Shown in pieces: positions 43,785-52,996 of a stretch of 64,000 bases of DNA. Source of the stretch: Novosphingobium sp. Its GTDB lineage: Bacteria > Pseudomonadota > Alphaproteobacteria > Sphingomonadales > Sphingomonadaceae. How positions within the stretch are numbered: position 1 is the first letter of the stretch; the number at the start of each line of letters is the position of its first letter. The stretch covers positions 124,001 to 188,000 of the forward strand of contig JAGHZR010000018.1 of the NCBI GenBank assembly GCA_017745295.1. Direction: 5' to 3'. A program made the position numbers and the translations under genes. Below the pieces are notes generated by a model that was not told the origin of the DNA, searched no databases, and saw nothing but the letters and a program-made list of their open reading frames with translations.

Positions 43785-44426
43785 ATGACGCGCTTTTCGA
43801 ATCGCCTGAATGTCTCTGTCGGCGCGGCCGTTCTGGCCGCGTTCGGCCTGCCCGGCGCGGCTTCGGCCGATGTGCTGGAAATCGGCACGAACGGCTACCA
43901 GTGGGTGGCCGGAGGTCCGGCGGGGCAGGGCCGTGACATCGTGGGCGCGGACGTGGCGGCAGTGGAGGCGGTTCCGGCGGCGCTCGAAGCCTCGCAGCTT
44001 CATCCCCAGTCGATCACCGATGCCCTCGATGCCGCCGGGCCGACCCGTTGGCGCGCGCGCGTGGCCGAACTGGCGGCCAAGTACGACATCAGCCCGGCGC
44101 TGTTCGAAGCGGTCGTCTGGCAGGAGAGCCGCTGGAACGAGGCGGCTCGCTCGCCGGTCGGCGCGCGCGGGCTGGCCCAGCTCATGCCGGGCACGGCGGC
44201 GCAGATGGGGGTGAACCCCGGCGATCCCACGGCCAATCTCGAAGGCGGCGCGCGCTACTTGCGCATGCAGCTCGATGCCTTCGGCGGCGATATCGAGAAG
44301 GCGCTGGCGGCCTACAATGCGGGGCCCGGCCGCGTGCAGAAGGCGGGCGGCATTCCCCGCATCCGCGAGACCCAGGCTTATGTCGCTTCGATCATGGCTA
44401 GGCTGACGGACCCGGTAAGGCGCTGA
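43785..44426 (+). CDS. Lytic transglycosylase (SLT domain)
   Basis: A 213-residue periplasmic enzyme that cleaves peptidoglycan glycan strands to anhydro-muropeptides. The signal peptide (about residues 1-28) ends PGAASA. The SLT fold in the last 120 residues has the catalytic Glu in FEAVVWQESRWNEAA, followed by SPVGARGLAQLMPGTAAQMG, LEGGARYLRMQLDAFGG and LAAYNAGPGRVQKAGGIP. A second in-frame ATG at 43737 exists upstream but would put 16 extra residues before the signal. It is 54 bases after the phytase gene, perhaps co-transcribed. Confidence 0.9.
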   Translation: MTRFSNRLNVSVGAAVLAAFGLPGAASADVLEIGTNGYQWVAGGPAGQGRDIVGADVAAVEAVPAALEASQLHPQSITDALDAAGPTRWRARVAELAAKYDISPALFEAVVWQESRWNEAARSPVGARGLAQLMPGTAAQMGVNPGDPTANLEGGARYLRMQLDAFGGDIEKALAAYNAGPGRVQKAGGIPRIRETQAYVASIMARLTDPVRR

Positions 44427-44458
44427 GTCTTTCCGGGCCTTCGTGCTTGACCGAGGGG

Positions 44459-44557
44459 CCTTCGACAAGCTCAGGCTGAGCGGGGTTGAGCGCTTTCAGG
44501 CCGTAACCGCTATGCCCCCAATACAACCAACACCCGCTCACCTGAGCCTGTCGAAGG
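44459..44557. repeat. Dispersed inverted repeat, family C, copy 2
   Basis: The left arm (44459-44483) contains CTTCGACAAGCTCAGGCTGA and the right arm (44534-44557) the near-reverse-complement ending CTGAGCCTGTCGAAGG (one mismatch, one deletion). It sits between the lytic transglycosylase and galU ends. Confidence 0.85.
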
Positions 44558-44582
44558 GTCACCGCCACCGTTCGCCAAGAAA

Positions 44583-44610
44583 AAAGCGCGCCCCGAACGG
44601 AGCGCGCTTT
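44583..44610. terminator. Bidirectional terminator
   Basis: AAAGCGCGC (44583-44591) pairs with GCGCGCTTT (44602-44610). There is an A-run on the left and a T-run on the right; it serves galU on the minus strand. Confidence 0.8.
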
Positions 44611-44635
44611 CCTCAGATCCAATTTCCGGAAAATC

Positions 44636-45517
44636 TCAGCCGAGCAGCTTCTTCGCAATGGTGCGCACTTCCCCGCCCATGTCCGGACGGTCGAGGGCGA
44701 TCGCGAGCGTCGCTTCGACGAAACCGACCTTCGAACCGCAGTCGAAGCGCTGGCCCGCGAACGTCACCGCATGGAACGGCTGCTGGCCGATCAGCTTGGC
44801 CATCGAATCGGTCAGCTGGATCTCGCCGCCCGCGCCCTTGCCCTGGTTGGCGAGCAGGCCCATGATCTCGGGCTGGAGGATGTAGCGGCCCGAGACGATC
44901 TTGTTCGAGGGGGCATCGGCCATCTTCGGCTTTTCGACCAGACCCTTCACTTCGGTCAGCGCACCGTTCACCGCACCCGGCGCGATGACGCCGTAGCTGG
45001 AGACTTCCTCCATCGGCACTTCGAGCACCGAGACGAGATTGCCGCCCACGTCGTTGTAGGCATCGACCATCTGCTTCATGCAGCCGGGCGAGCCGTACAT
45101 CAGTTCGTCGGGCAGGAAGATCGCGAAAGGCTCGTCGCCGATGACGGCGCGGGCGCACCACACGGCATGGCCGAGGCCGAGCGGCACCTGCTGGCGCACG
45201 GTGACGAGATTGCCCGGCTGGATGCGGGTCGGCTCCAGCGGATCGAGCGACTTGCCGCGCGCGGACATCGTCGCTTCCAGTTCGTAGGCCGTATCGAAGT
45301 GCTCGACGATCGCGGTCTTGCCGCGGCCGGTGACGAAGACGAATTCCTCGATCCCTGCCTCGCGCGCCTCATCGACCGCGTATTGAATCAGCGGCCGGTC
45401 GACGACGGGAAGAAGTTCCTTCGGAATTGCCTTGGTGGCGGGAAGAAAGCGGGTTCCGAGTCCTGCGACCGGAAATACGGCTTTTCGGACGGGCTTTTTG
45501 AACTGGGTTGCAGACAT
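44636..45517 (-). CDS. galU: UTP-glucose-1-phosphate uridylyltransferase
   Basis: A 293-residue enzyme making UDP-glucose for exopolysaccharide, LPS and other glycans. AVFPVAGLGTRFLPATKAIPKELLPVVDRP is the nucleotidyltransferase loop (the GLGTRF and PKELLP parts are the UTP/metal site), with VFVTGRGKTAIVEHFD and GLVEKPKM following. UDP-glucose is the usual substrate of priming transferases like the one at 54745-56145, though the genes are not linked. Confidence 0.96.
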   Translation of the reverse strand: MSATQFKKPVRKAVFPVAGLGTRFLPATKAIPKELLPVVDRPLIQYAVDEAREAGIEEFVFVTGRGKTAIVEHFDTAYELEATMSARGKSLDPLEPTRIQPGNLVTVRQQVPLGLGHAVWCARAVIGDEPFAIFLPDELMYGSPGCMKQMVDAYNDVGGNLVSVLEVPMEEVSSYGVIAPGAVNGALTEVKGLVEKPKMADAPSNKIVSGRYILQPEIMGLLANQGKGAGGEIQLTDSMAKLIGQQPFHAVTFAGQRFDCGSKVGFVEATLAIALDRPDMGGEVRTIAKKLLG

Positions 45518-45666
45518 GGTTAACGGTCTGGCTCCATTTGGTTACGGTGCGGTTAAAGCTGGACTTATTTCGTATAAGACCTGCTTCGCAGACGCAGCGC
45601 AACAGTCCATCCGTGTTTCTCCGAGGTGTGCTTGCTGCGCGGCCAAATCCCGCTAAATAGCGGCCC

Positions 45667-46950
45667 ATGGACAAGATCATCATCCAAGGCGGCAAGCGCC
45701 TCTCCGGCACCATCCCCGTTTCCGGCGCGAAGAACGCCGCATTGACGCTGCTGCCTTGTGCCCTGCTGACCGAAGAACCGCTGACTTTGCGCAATCTGCC
45801 GCGCCTGGCGGACATCGACGGTTTCCAGCATCTGATGAACCAGTTCGGCATCTCGACGATGATCGCGGGCAGCCGTCCCGAAGACTTCGGCCGGGTGATG
45901 ACGCTTCAGGCGACTCGCATTACCAGTTCGGTCGCGCCTTACGATCTGGTGCGCAAGATGCGCGCCTCGATCCTGGTGCTCGGCCCGATGCTGGCGCGCA
46001 TGGGCGAGGCGACCGTGTCGCTGCCCGGCGGCTGCGCGATCGGCAACCGCCCGATCGACCTGCATCTCAAGGCCCTCGAAGCGCTCGGCGCCCAGATCGA
46101 GATGGCGGCGGGCTACGTCCGCGCCATCGCGCCCGACGGGGGCCTGCCGGGCGGTCGCTATTCCTTCCCGGTGGTCTCGGTCGGCGCGACCGAGAACGCG
46201 CTGATGGCGGCGGTGCTCTGCACCGGCAAGTCCACCCTGCACAATGCCGCGCGCGAACCGGAGATCGTCGACCTCTGCAACCTGCTGGTCGCCATGGGCG
46301 CGCAGATCGAGGGCATCGGCACTTCGGACCTCACCATCCACGGTGTGAACCGCCTGCACGGTGCGACCTACATGGTCATGCCGGACCGTATCGAAGCCGG
46401 TTCCTACGCCTGCGCTGCCGCCATCACCGGCGGTGAAGTCACCCTGAAGGGTGCGAAGATCGAGGACATGGAGGCCACCGTGCAGGCGCTGCGCGATGCC
46501 GGCGTCCATGTCGAGCCGACCGCCGAGGGCCTTCACGTCGCCGCCGATGGCCCGCTGAAGCCGGTCACGCTGTCGACCGCGCCTTATCCGGGGTTCGCGA
46601 CCGACATGCAGGCCCAGCTCATGGCGCTGCTCTGCCGCGCCGAGGGGTCGAGCGTGCTGACCGAGACGATCTTCGAGAACCGCTACATGCACGTTCCCGA
46701 ACTCAATCGCATGGGCGCGCATATCGAGACCAAGGGCCGCACCGCCGTAGTCCACGGCGTGCAGAAGCTGACCGGCGCCGAAGTCATGGCGACCGACCTG
46801 CGCGCCTCGATGAGCCTCGTCATCGCCGGTCTGGCGGCAGAGGGCGAAACGCAGGTTCACCGCCTCTACCACCTCGATCGCGGCTACGAGCGGCTTGAGG
46901 AAAAGCTGGCGCTCGTCGGCGCGCAGATCGAACGGGTCGGCGGCGAGTAA
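45667..46950 (+). CDS. murA: UDP-N-acetylglucosamine 1-carboxyvinyltransferase
   Basis: A 427-residue enzyme, the first committed step of peptidoglycan synthesis. GAKNAALTLLP has the conserved Lys-Asn; the nucleophile Cys is in SLPGGCAIGNRPIDLH (about residue 121), the fosfomycin target. Also present are SVGATENALMAA and YPGFATDMQAQLMAL, and the closing RGYERLEEKL. Cys rather than Asp in the loop implies fosfomycin sensitivity. Confidence 0.97.
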   Translation: MDKIIIQGGKRLSGTIPVSGAKNAALTLLPCALLTEEPLTLRNLPRLADIDGFQHLMNQFGISTMIAGSRPEDFGRVMTLQATRITSSVAPYDLVRKMRASILVLGPMLARMGEATVSLPGGCAIGNRPIDLHLKALEALGAQIEMAAGYVRAIAPDGGLPGGRYSFPVVSVGATENALMAAVLCTGKSTLHNAAREPEIVDLCNLLVAMGAQIEGIGTSDLTIHGVNRLHGATYMVMPDRIEAGSYACAAAITGGEVTLKGAKIEDMEATVQALRDAGVHVEPTAEGLHVAADGPLKPVTLSTAPYPGFATDMQAQLMALLCRAEGSSVLTETIFENRYMHVPELNRMGAHIETKGRTAVVHGVQKLTGAEVMATDLRASMSLVIAGLAAEGETQVHRLYHLDRGYERLEEKLALVGAQIERVGGE

Positions 46951-47009
46951 GGCAACCGATCGCTCCCGCGGTGCGTTGCTCCCTCGAAACCCCGAGAGGA
47001 GTAACGACC

Positions 47010-47231
47010 ATGGGCTTGATCAAGTTGGCGGCAGCCGGTGCCATCGGCTACGCACTCTACAAGTACGCCAATCGCGCCAGCGAAGAAGCGGCGACTGCGG
47101 GTGGTCCGGATAGTTATCCGATTCGCGATGCTGGCCCCGAAAACATGAAAAACCAACCGCCGCGTTGGTCCAAGACCGACGAGGCGATCGATGAGAGCTT
47201 CCCGGCCAGCGATCCGCCTTCGACGTACTGA
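47010..47231 (+). CDS. Small conserved protein with DESFPASDPP motif
   Basis: 73 residues. One N-terminal hydrophobic stretch (GLIKLAAAGAIGYALYKYA) could be a membrane anchor, and the end is acidic with the motif DEAIDESFPASDPPS, repeated in many alphaproteobacterial short proteins of unknown role. AGGAG lies 8 bases before ATG 47010. It is just after murA and might share its transcript. Confidence 0.8.
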   Translation: MGLIKLAAAGAIGYALYKYANRASEEAATAGGPDSYPIRDAGPENMKNQPPRWSKTDEAIDESFPASDPPSTY

Positions 47232-47296
47232 TATCCTGCGCGGCATGGCCGTGTATTCGAGAGGCGGGACCGCAAGGTTTCCGCCTCTTGCCGTTG

Positions 47297-47527
47297 TCAC
47301 CTCCGTGCCGCGACCAGCCAGACCCGGATCGCGCTGGCGAGACCGGGCGGAGTGTCCGCCTCCAGCCGTTCGGCATCGATCCGGGCGACCAGTGCGTTGA
47401 TGGGCACGCCTTCGCGTGCCGCAACTTGCCGCAGCACGTCCCAGAACAGCGGTTCGAGACTGATGGAAGTCTTGTGTCCCGCGATCTCGATCGAGCGCTT
47501 GACCGGCGGATGGTAGATCGGGGTCAT
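47297..47527 (-). CDS. Ribbon-helix-helix domain protein
   Basis: A 76-residue protein. KRSIEIAGHKTSISLEPLFW and LRQVAAREGVPINALV form the RHH_4-type DNA-binding fold, a beta strand then two helices. These stand-alone proteins are common in alphaproteobacteria; their targets are not known. It is convergent with the DESFP protein gene and divergent from ynfA with a 95-base gap. Confidence 0.85.
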   Translation of the reverse strand: MTPIYHPPVKRSIEIAGHKTSISLEPLFWDVLRQVAAREGVPINALVARIDAERLEADTPPGLASAIRVWLVAARR

Positions 47528-47622
47528 GGGGCCTGCCTAGCAGGGGGAGGCTCCCGCTTCCACTTCCGCGAGGTCGGCATGAATTACGGGACACGGCTGC
47601 CCCTGATTGCTATCGAGCGGAA

Positions 47623-47949
47623 ATGCAGGGGATCATCATCTACATCGGCGCCGCACTCGCCGAAATCGGCGGTTGTTTCGCGTTCTGGGCCTGGCTGCGG
47701 ATGGGCAAGTCGGCGCTCTGGCTCATCCCCGGATGCGCATCGCTGGTGCTGTTCGCCTGGCTGCTCACGCTGGTCGACAGCAGCAACGCCGGGCGCGCTT
47801 ACGCGGCTTACGGCGGCGTCTACATCACCTCGGCGCTGCTGTGGCTGTGGATCGCCGAGGGCGTCCGTCCGGACCGCTGGGATCTTGGCGGTGCGACGAT
47901 CTGCCTTATCGGCGCGGCGGTGATCCTGTTCGGCCCGCATCGCGCCTGA
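47623..47949 (+). CDS. ynfA: YnfA family membrane protein
   Basis: A 108-residue, four-helix inner-membrane protein of the UPF0060 family. Landmarks are IGAALAEIGGCFAFWAWLR in helix 1, AAYGGVYITSALLWLW and GATICLIGAAVILFGP. Recent work treats the family as small-multidrug-resistance-like, exporting cations. It is followed at once by a terminator. Confidence 0.95.
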   Translation: MQGIIIYIGAALAEIGGCFAFWAWLRMGKSALWLIPGCASLVLFAWLLTLVDSSNAGRAYAAYGGVYITSALLWLWIAEGVRPDRWDLGGATICLIGAAVILFGPHRA

Positions 47950-47959
47950 AAGCTAAGAT

Positions 47960-47987
47960 GGAGGACCGGCGGTCGCGCCGGTCCTCC
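47960..47987. terminator. Terminator between ynfA and phaB
   Basis: A perfect 11-base stem (47960-47970 with 47977-47987) with loop GGTCGC, followed by AAACC rather than a T-run, so it is weaker than usual. It may end either convergent transcript. Confidence 0.6.
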
Positions 47988-47995
47988 AAACCCGG

Positions 47996-48718
47996 TCAAT
48001 ACATGTGCTGGCCGCCGTTGATGCTCAGCGTCGAGCCGGTCACGAACGCGGCGTTCTCCGAGCAGAGGAAGGCGCAGCCGCGGGCGATCTCGTAAGCGCT
48101 GCCGAGACGGCCAACCGGGATCTTGGCGACGATCTTCTCCAGCACCGGCGGGGGGACCGCCGCGACCATGTCGGTATCGATGTAGCCCGGCGCGATGGCA
48201 TTGACAGTGACGCCGTACTTGGCGCCTTCCTGGGCCAGGGCCTTGGTGAAGCCGTGGATGCCGGACTTGGCGGCGGCGTAGTTCACCTGGCCGTACTGTC
48301 CGGCCTGGCCGTTGATCGAGCCGATGTTGACGATGCGGCCCCAGCCGCGATCGCGCATGCCGGAGAACGTGGCCTTCGCCATGTTGAAGCAGCCGCCGAG
48401 GTTGATGCGCATCACCTCGTTCCAGTCGTCGAAGGTCATCTTGTGAAGCACGCCGTCGCGCGTGATGCCGGCGTTGTTGATAACGATATCGACCGGGCCG
48501 ACTTCCTCGGTCACCCGCGCCACGCCCGCGAGCGTGGCTTCATGGTCGCCGACGTCCCATTTATAGGCGGCAATGCCGGTCTTCTCCGTAAATGCCTTGG
48601 CCTTTTCTTCATTACCTGCATAATTTGCAACTACAGTGTGGCCCCGTTCCTGGAGAGCCAATGAAACGGCCTCTCCAATACCCCTGGTTCCACCGGTAAC
48701 GATTGCAACGCGCGCCAT
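47996..48718 (-). CDS. phaB: Acetoacetyl-CoA reductase
   Basis: A 240-residue NADPH-linked SDR that makes (R)-3-hydroxybutyryl-CoA for polyhydroxyalkanoate storage. IVTGGTRGIGEAV is the cofactor loop, VINNAGITRDGVLHKMTFDDW follows, and catalytic Ser, Tyr and Lys occur in VNIGSINGQAGQYGQVNYAAAKSG (shorter pieces: NIGSINGQ and NYAAAK). GGQHMY at the end is the PhaB-type C-terminus. No phaA or phaC is adjacent. Confidence 0.94.
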   Translation of the reverse strand: MARVAIVTGGTRGIGEAVSLALQERGHTVVANYAGNEEKAKAFTEKTGIAAYKWDVGDHEATLAGVARVTEEVGPVDIVINNAGITRDGVLHKMTFDDWNEVMRINLGGCFNMAKATFSGMRDRGWGRIVNIGSINGQAGQYGQVNYAAAKSGIHGFTKALAQEGAKYGVTVNAIAPGYIDTDMVAAVPPPVLEKIVAKIPVGRLGSAYEIARGCAFLCSENAAFVTGSTLSINGGQHMY

Positions 48719-48854
48719 ATCAAGCCTTTCGCTTAGTGAGCATCCACCAAGCGCAGGCTAGGAAATGCATTGGGGCGGGGCAAGCGATGCCTTGGGGCGA
48801 TGACGGTTATTTAAGCCGAAATGATTGATAGAAATGCACTTGTGGTTGCAAAAA

Positions 48855-49583
48855 TCAGAACTTGAACTGGGTTCCTACGTAGACGGCCTGGCTGTCCTGC
48901 CGTCCGTCCGTCAGCGGCATCAGGCGCTCGCGGTCCTGCGAGTAGCGCAGGCCCGCGGTGAGATCGAGATTGTTGGTCACGCGATAGGAGCCGCCCAGAT
49001 CGACCTCGCCCGCGTCGCCCGCGAAAGTATGGGGCGCCCGGCCCGGCGCACGCTTCTCGTCGATGGAGAGGCGGGTGGTGAAGCGCGGCTCTTTCTGCTC
49101 GGCGCTGCCCGCCTGGAGGCTGAACTTCTTCAGTTCCGGCGCGTCGGCAATGCCGCGTGCCGTGGCGGGCGCCGTGGCGGCGGCAATGTCCGGGGCGAAG
49201 TTCTGATAGCCGCGCGCCACGCCGAGGTTGAATGCGGTCGGCGCGATCTTCAAGCCCCCGATGCCGGCCATGTCGTTGCGCGCGATCGGGGTGCGGTTGC
49301 GCACGATGATCGCCTGCGCCGCTTCGCGGTCGATGCGGACGGCCACGGTAACGGCCCGGTCGCGCCGGGCGGTGGGACCGGCGGGCGTGAAGGGGAAGTT
49401 CTCGCCGTCGCCCAGCGATCGCATCGCGATCGCGCGCGACAGATTTTCGGGAGAGGTCTCGGGATCGAGCGCACCGAAGGAGCGCGAGGAAGACTCGGCC
49501 TTGAACGTGGTGGTAAAGGCCAGCACGGCGCTGGGCAGGGCAAGCACGACCACGCAGCAGGTCAGCATCATGCCGGTCCTCAT
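48855..49583 (-). CDS. Secreted hypothetical protein with barrel-like C-terminus
   Basis: 242 residues. Signal peptide about residues 1-22 (MLTCCVVVLALPSAVLAF). The middle (about 25-165) is Ala-rich with no recognised domain. The end has alternating polar and aromatic beta segments (DLGGSYRVTNNLDLTAGLRY, then AVYVGTQFKF with terminal Phe), as in small outer-membrane barrels. ATG 49583 has AAAGG close upstream; a longer form from 49649 would add 22 residues before the signal. Function is unknown. Confidence 0.65.
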   Translation of the reverse strand: MRTGMMLTCCVVVLALPSAVLAFTTTFKAESSSRSFGALDPETSPENLSRAIAMRSLGDGENFPFTPAGPTARRDRAVTVAVRIDREAAQAIIVRNRTPIARNDMAGIGGLKIAPTAFNLGVARGYQNFAPDIAAATAPATARGIADAPELKKFSLQAGSAEQKEPRFTTRLSIDEKRAPGRAPHTFAGDAGEVDLGGSYRVTNNLDLTAGLRYSQDRERLMPLTDGRQDSQAVYVGTQFKF

Positions 49584-49951
49584 GCCGCCTTTCGAGATGC
49601 CCCGATTCGAGAGGGCATCATCCTGTGGGGCTGCACTTTCCCTAATCATCGTCAGCTTCCGTCATTACCCAGTCTCGGGGGCCCTGGCATCGACCTGCCA
49701 AACAGGCCCACCATCCTCGTCCGACGAGCTTAACACAGGATGATCGCCGGGGGGAGGGGCACCGGGAGGGCATCGGCATTCGTGCGCGGAAGCGCCGCTG
49801 CCCGTTCAGCAAGCGTTTAGCCCTGCCTCGCTTATGGCGGCAAGCTGATGAAGCCGCACTTGCCGCCCCGGCAGTGGCGGCTATAGAGGCGTTTCACGGC
49901 AGGCGCGCGGGAAGTCCGGCGCCTTCGCCAAGACAGGAACTGGGAATTACG
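49584..49951. other. Divergent intergenic region
   Basis: 368 bases between the secreted barrel-like protein gene and the DUF3576 lipoprotein gene. The only structure seen is an inverted repeat, GGCGGCAAG (49836-49844) with CTTGCCGCC (49859-49867). No gene is supported. Confidence 0.5.
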
Positions 49952-50419
49952 ATGACAGGCAGCACCCATACCGGCCTTCTCTCCGCTCGATCGCTGGCAA
50001 CCGCAGGCTTCTGCGCCGTGGCGGCGCTTGCGTTGGCCGGTTGCGGCGGTGGCCGCAAGCAGGTGCAGTCCTCGATCGCGCCTTCGGCGGTGACGACCAT
50101 CGGCGTGAACAGCTACCTCTGGCGCGCCAGCCTCGATTCGCTCTCGTTCATGCCGCTGCTCCAGTCGGACAGCGCCGGCGGCGTCATCGTCACCGACTGG
50201 TACGTCAATCCCAAGCAGCCGGGCGAGCGCGTCAAGGTCACGGTGATGATCCTCGACAAGGACCTGCGCGCCGATGCCCTGCGCGTGACCGCGCAGCGCG
50301 AAGTCTCGACCGGCGGCGCCTGGACGGCGGCGCCGGTGCAGGCCGCGACCGTGCAGAAGCTGGAGGACATCATCCTCACCCGCGCCCGCGATCTTCGCCG
50401 CGATTCGATCGGCGGCTGA
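49952..50419 (+). CDS. DUF3576 lipoprotein
   Basis: A 155-residue lipoprotein; lipobox LAGC with lipidated Cys31. The mature part carries VNSYLWRASLDSLSFMPLLQ and GGVIVTDWYVNP, the family signature, and KVTVMILDKDLRADALRV. Alphaproteobacteria place this gene just before leuS, as here (45 bases). Its role is not known; proximity to lptE suggests envelope work. Confidence 0.9.
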   Translation: MTGSTHTGLLSARSLATAGFCAVAALALAGCGGGRKQVQSSIAPSAVTTIGVNSYLWRASLDSLSFMPLLQSDSAGGVIVTDWYVNPKQPGERVKVTVMILDKDLRADALRVTAQREVSTGGAWTAAPVQAATVQKLEDIILTRARDLRRDSIGG

Positions 50420-50464
50420 TTTTCAATTTCGCGGGCGATCCGACCCGCAGGAGACTAGATTAAG

Positions 50465-52996
50465 ATGACCGAGCGGTTCGATCCGGCTCAGGCGGACACG
50501 CGCTGGCAGGCTGCGTGGGACGACGCGCAGTGCTTCAAGGCGGACGACACCTCGTCGAAGCCGCGCAGCTTCGTGCTTGAGATGTTCCCCTATCCCTCGG
50601 GGCGCATCCACATCGGCCACGTCCGCAACTACACGATGGGCGACGTGCTGGCGCGCTACAAGCGCATGACCGGGCACGAAGTGCTCCATCCGATGGGCTG
50701 GGACGCCTTCGGCATGCCCGCCGAGAACGCGGCCATGGAAAAGGGCGTCCATCCCGGCGGCTGGACGCGCGAGAACATTGCCAACATGAAGGCGCAGCTG
50801 AAGCGCCTGGGCTTCGCGCTCGACTGGAGCCGCGAGATCGCCACCTGCGAGCCGGATTATTACGGCCACGAGCAGGCGCTGTTCATCGATCTCTATGAGA
50901 ACGGCTTGGTCTACCGCAAGGAATCGGCGGTGAACTGGGATCCGGTCGACCAGACCGTGCTCGCCAACGAGCAGGTGATCGACGGGCGCGGCTGGCGCTC
51001 GGGCGCGCTGGTGGAGAAGCGCAAGCTCTCCCAGTGGTTCCTCAAGATCACCGACTTCGCGGACGAACTGCTGGAAGGCCTCTCCACGCTCGACAAGTGG
51101 CCCGAGAAGGTCCGCACGATGCAGGAGAACTGGATCGGCAAGTCGCAGGGCCTGCAGTTCAAGTTCGAACTCGCCAGCGAAGTGGGCGGCATCGGATCGG
51201 TCGAAGTCTATTCGACCCGCCCGGACACGATCTTCGGCGCCAGCTTCGTGGCCGTCGCGGCCGATCACCCGATCGCGCAGGCGGTGGCCCAGGGCCGTCC
51301 CGAGGTCGAGGACTTCATCGCGCTGTGCAAGCAGGGCGGAACGACCGCAGCCGAACTGGAAACCGCGGAGAAGCTGGGCTTCGATACCGGCGTGAAGGCG
51401 AAGCATCCGTTCACGGGCGCCGAGCTGCCGGTCTACATCGCCAACTTCGTGCTGATGGACTACGGCACCGGCGCGGTCATGGCCGTTCCTGGCCACGACC
51501 AGCGCGACTTCGAATTCGCCACCAAGTACCAGCTGCCGATCCTGCGCGTCGTCGCGGCGAGCGAGGCCGATGCCGACAAGCCGTTCGACGGCGAGTCCGA
51601 AGCCGGTGACGGCGTCTGCGTCCATTCCGACTTCCTCAACGGCATGGCCGTGAAGGACGCCAAGGCCGCCGTCATCGCGCGCGCCGAGGCCGAAGGCTGG
51701 GGTGAGGGCAAGACCGTGTGGCGCCTGCGCGACTGGGGCGTTTCGCGCCAGCGCTACTGGGGCACGCCGATCCCGTTCATCCACTGCGAGGTCTGCGGCG
51801 TGGTGCCGGTGCCCAAGAAGCACCTGCCGGTCACGCTGCCCGAGGATGTCGATTTCTCGACCCCCGGCAACCCGCTGGTGCGTCATCCGACCTGGAAGCA
51901 TGTCGATTGCCCGCAGTGCGGCCATGCCGCGCGCCGCGAGACCGACACGCTCGACACTTTCGTCGACAGCTCGTGGTACTTCCTGCGCTTCGCCAGCCAG
52001 CCCGAAGATCGCCCGTTCGATCCGGCCAAGATCGCCGAATGGCTGCCGGTGGAACAGTACATCGGCGGCATCGAGCATGCGATCCTGCACTTGCTCTACG
52101 CCCGCTTCTGGACGCGCGCGCTGGCCCGCATCGGCAAGGTCGAGGTGAAGGAGCCCTTCGCCAGCCTGTTCACGCAGGGCATGGTCACGCACGAGACCTA
52201 CTTCCGCATCAACGATGCCAACGGCCAGCCGGTCTATTTCTCGCCCGGCGAGATCGACCGGACCTCGGACGGCGCGACGCTGAAGGCCGACGGTGCCGCC
52301 GTCGAAGTCGGCCGCGTCATCAAGATGTCGAAGTCGAAGAAGAACGTCGTCGACCCCGACGAGATCGTTGCGACCTACGGCGCTGACGCGATCCGCTGGT
52401 TCATGCTGTCCGACAGCCCGCCGGAGCGCGACCTGCCGTGGTCGGAAGCCGGTATCGAGGGTTGCGGCCGCTTCGTGCAGCGCCTGTGGCGCCTGTTCGC
52501 CCAGTACGACGCTGCGGCAGAGGGCAAGGACAAGGCGATCGACCGCAAGGTCCACCAGACGGTGGCGGCGGTCGCTTCGGACATCGAATCGCTCGGCTTC
52601 AACAAGGCCGTGGCGCGCATCTACGAACTGACCGGCGCGGTCGAGAAAGCGGCCCCTTCGGCCAGCCGCTCGAACGCGATCCGCACGGTTCTGCTGCTCG
52701 TCTCGCCGATGATGCCGCACCTTGCCGAAGAAGCCTTTGCGACCTTTGGCGAAGGCCTCGTGGCCCAGGCGGCATGGCCCGAAGTCGATCCGGCGCTGCT
52801 GGTCGAGGACGAAGTGACCGTGGCGGTCCAGGTGAAGGGCAAGCTGCGCGACACCCTGACCGTGGCCAAGGGCACCTCCAAGGAAGAGCTTGAAGCGCTT
52901 GCCCTTGCCAGCGAGAAAGTGCAGCGTGCACTGGATGGAGCCGAGGTGAGGAAAGTGATCGTCGTGCCCGACCGTCTGGTCAATCTCGTCGCGTGA
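50465..52996 (+). CDS. leuS: Leucine-tRNA ligase
   Basis: An 843-residue class I synthetase. HIGH is in PSGRIHIGHVRNYTMGD (about residue 46), the editing domain contains TRPDTIFGASF, WPxDW-like GWDAFGMPAENAA follows HIGH, and KMSKS is in IKMSKSKKNVVDPD (about residue 620). CxxC zinc positions appear in HCEVCGVV and DCPQCGH. Its TGA overlaps the lptE ATG, coupling an essential enzyme with LPS transport. Confidence 0.98.
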   Translation: MTERFDPAQADTRWQAAWDDAQCFKADDTSSKPRSFVLEMFPYPSGRIHIGHVRNYTMGDVLARYKRMTGHEVLHPMGWDAFGMPAENAAMEKGVHPGGWTRENIANMKAQLKRLGFALDWSREIATCEPDYYGHEQALFIDLYENGLVYRKESAVNWDPVDQTVLANEQVIDGRGWRSGALVEKRKLSQWFLKITDFADELLEGLSTLDKWPEKVRTMQENWIGKSQGLQFKFELASEVGGIGSVEVYSTRPDTIFGASFVAVAADHPIAQAVAQGRPEVEDFIALCKQGGTTAAELETAEKLGFDTGVKAKHPFTGAELPVYIANFVLMDYGTGAVMAVPGHDQRDFEFATKYQLPILRVVAASEADADKPFDGESEAGDGVCVHSDFLNGMAVKDAKAAVIARAEAEGWGEGKTVWRLRDWGVSRQRYWGTPIPFIHCEVCGVVPVPKKHLPVTLPEDVDFSTPGNPLVRHPTWKHVDCPQCGHAARRETDTLDTFVDSSWYFLRFASQPEDRPFDPAKIAEWLPVEQYIGGIEHAILHLLYARFWTRALARIGKVEVKEPFASLFTQGMVTHETYFRINDANGQPVYFSPGEIDRTSDGATLKADGAAVEVGRVIKMSKSKKNVVDPDEIVATYGADAIRWFMLSDSPPERDLPWSEAGIEGCGRFVQRLWRLFAQYDAAAEGKDKAIDRKVHQTVAAVASDIESLGFNKAVARIYELTGAVEKAAPSASRSNAIRTVLLLVSPMMPHLAEEAFATFGEGLVAQAAWPEVDPALLVEDEVTVAVQVKGKLRDTLTVAKGTSKEELEALALASEKVQRALDGAEVRKVIVVPDRLVNLVA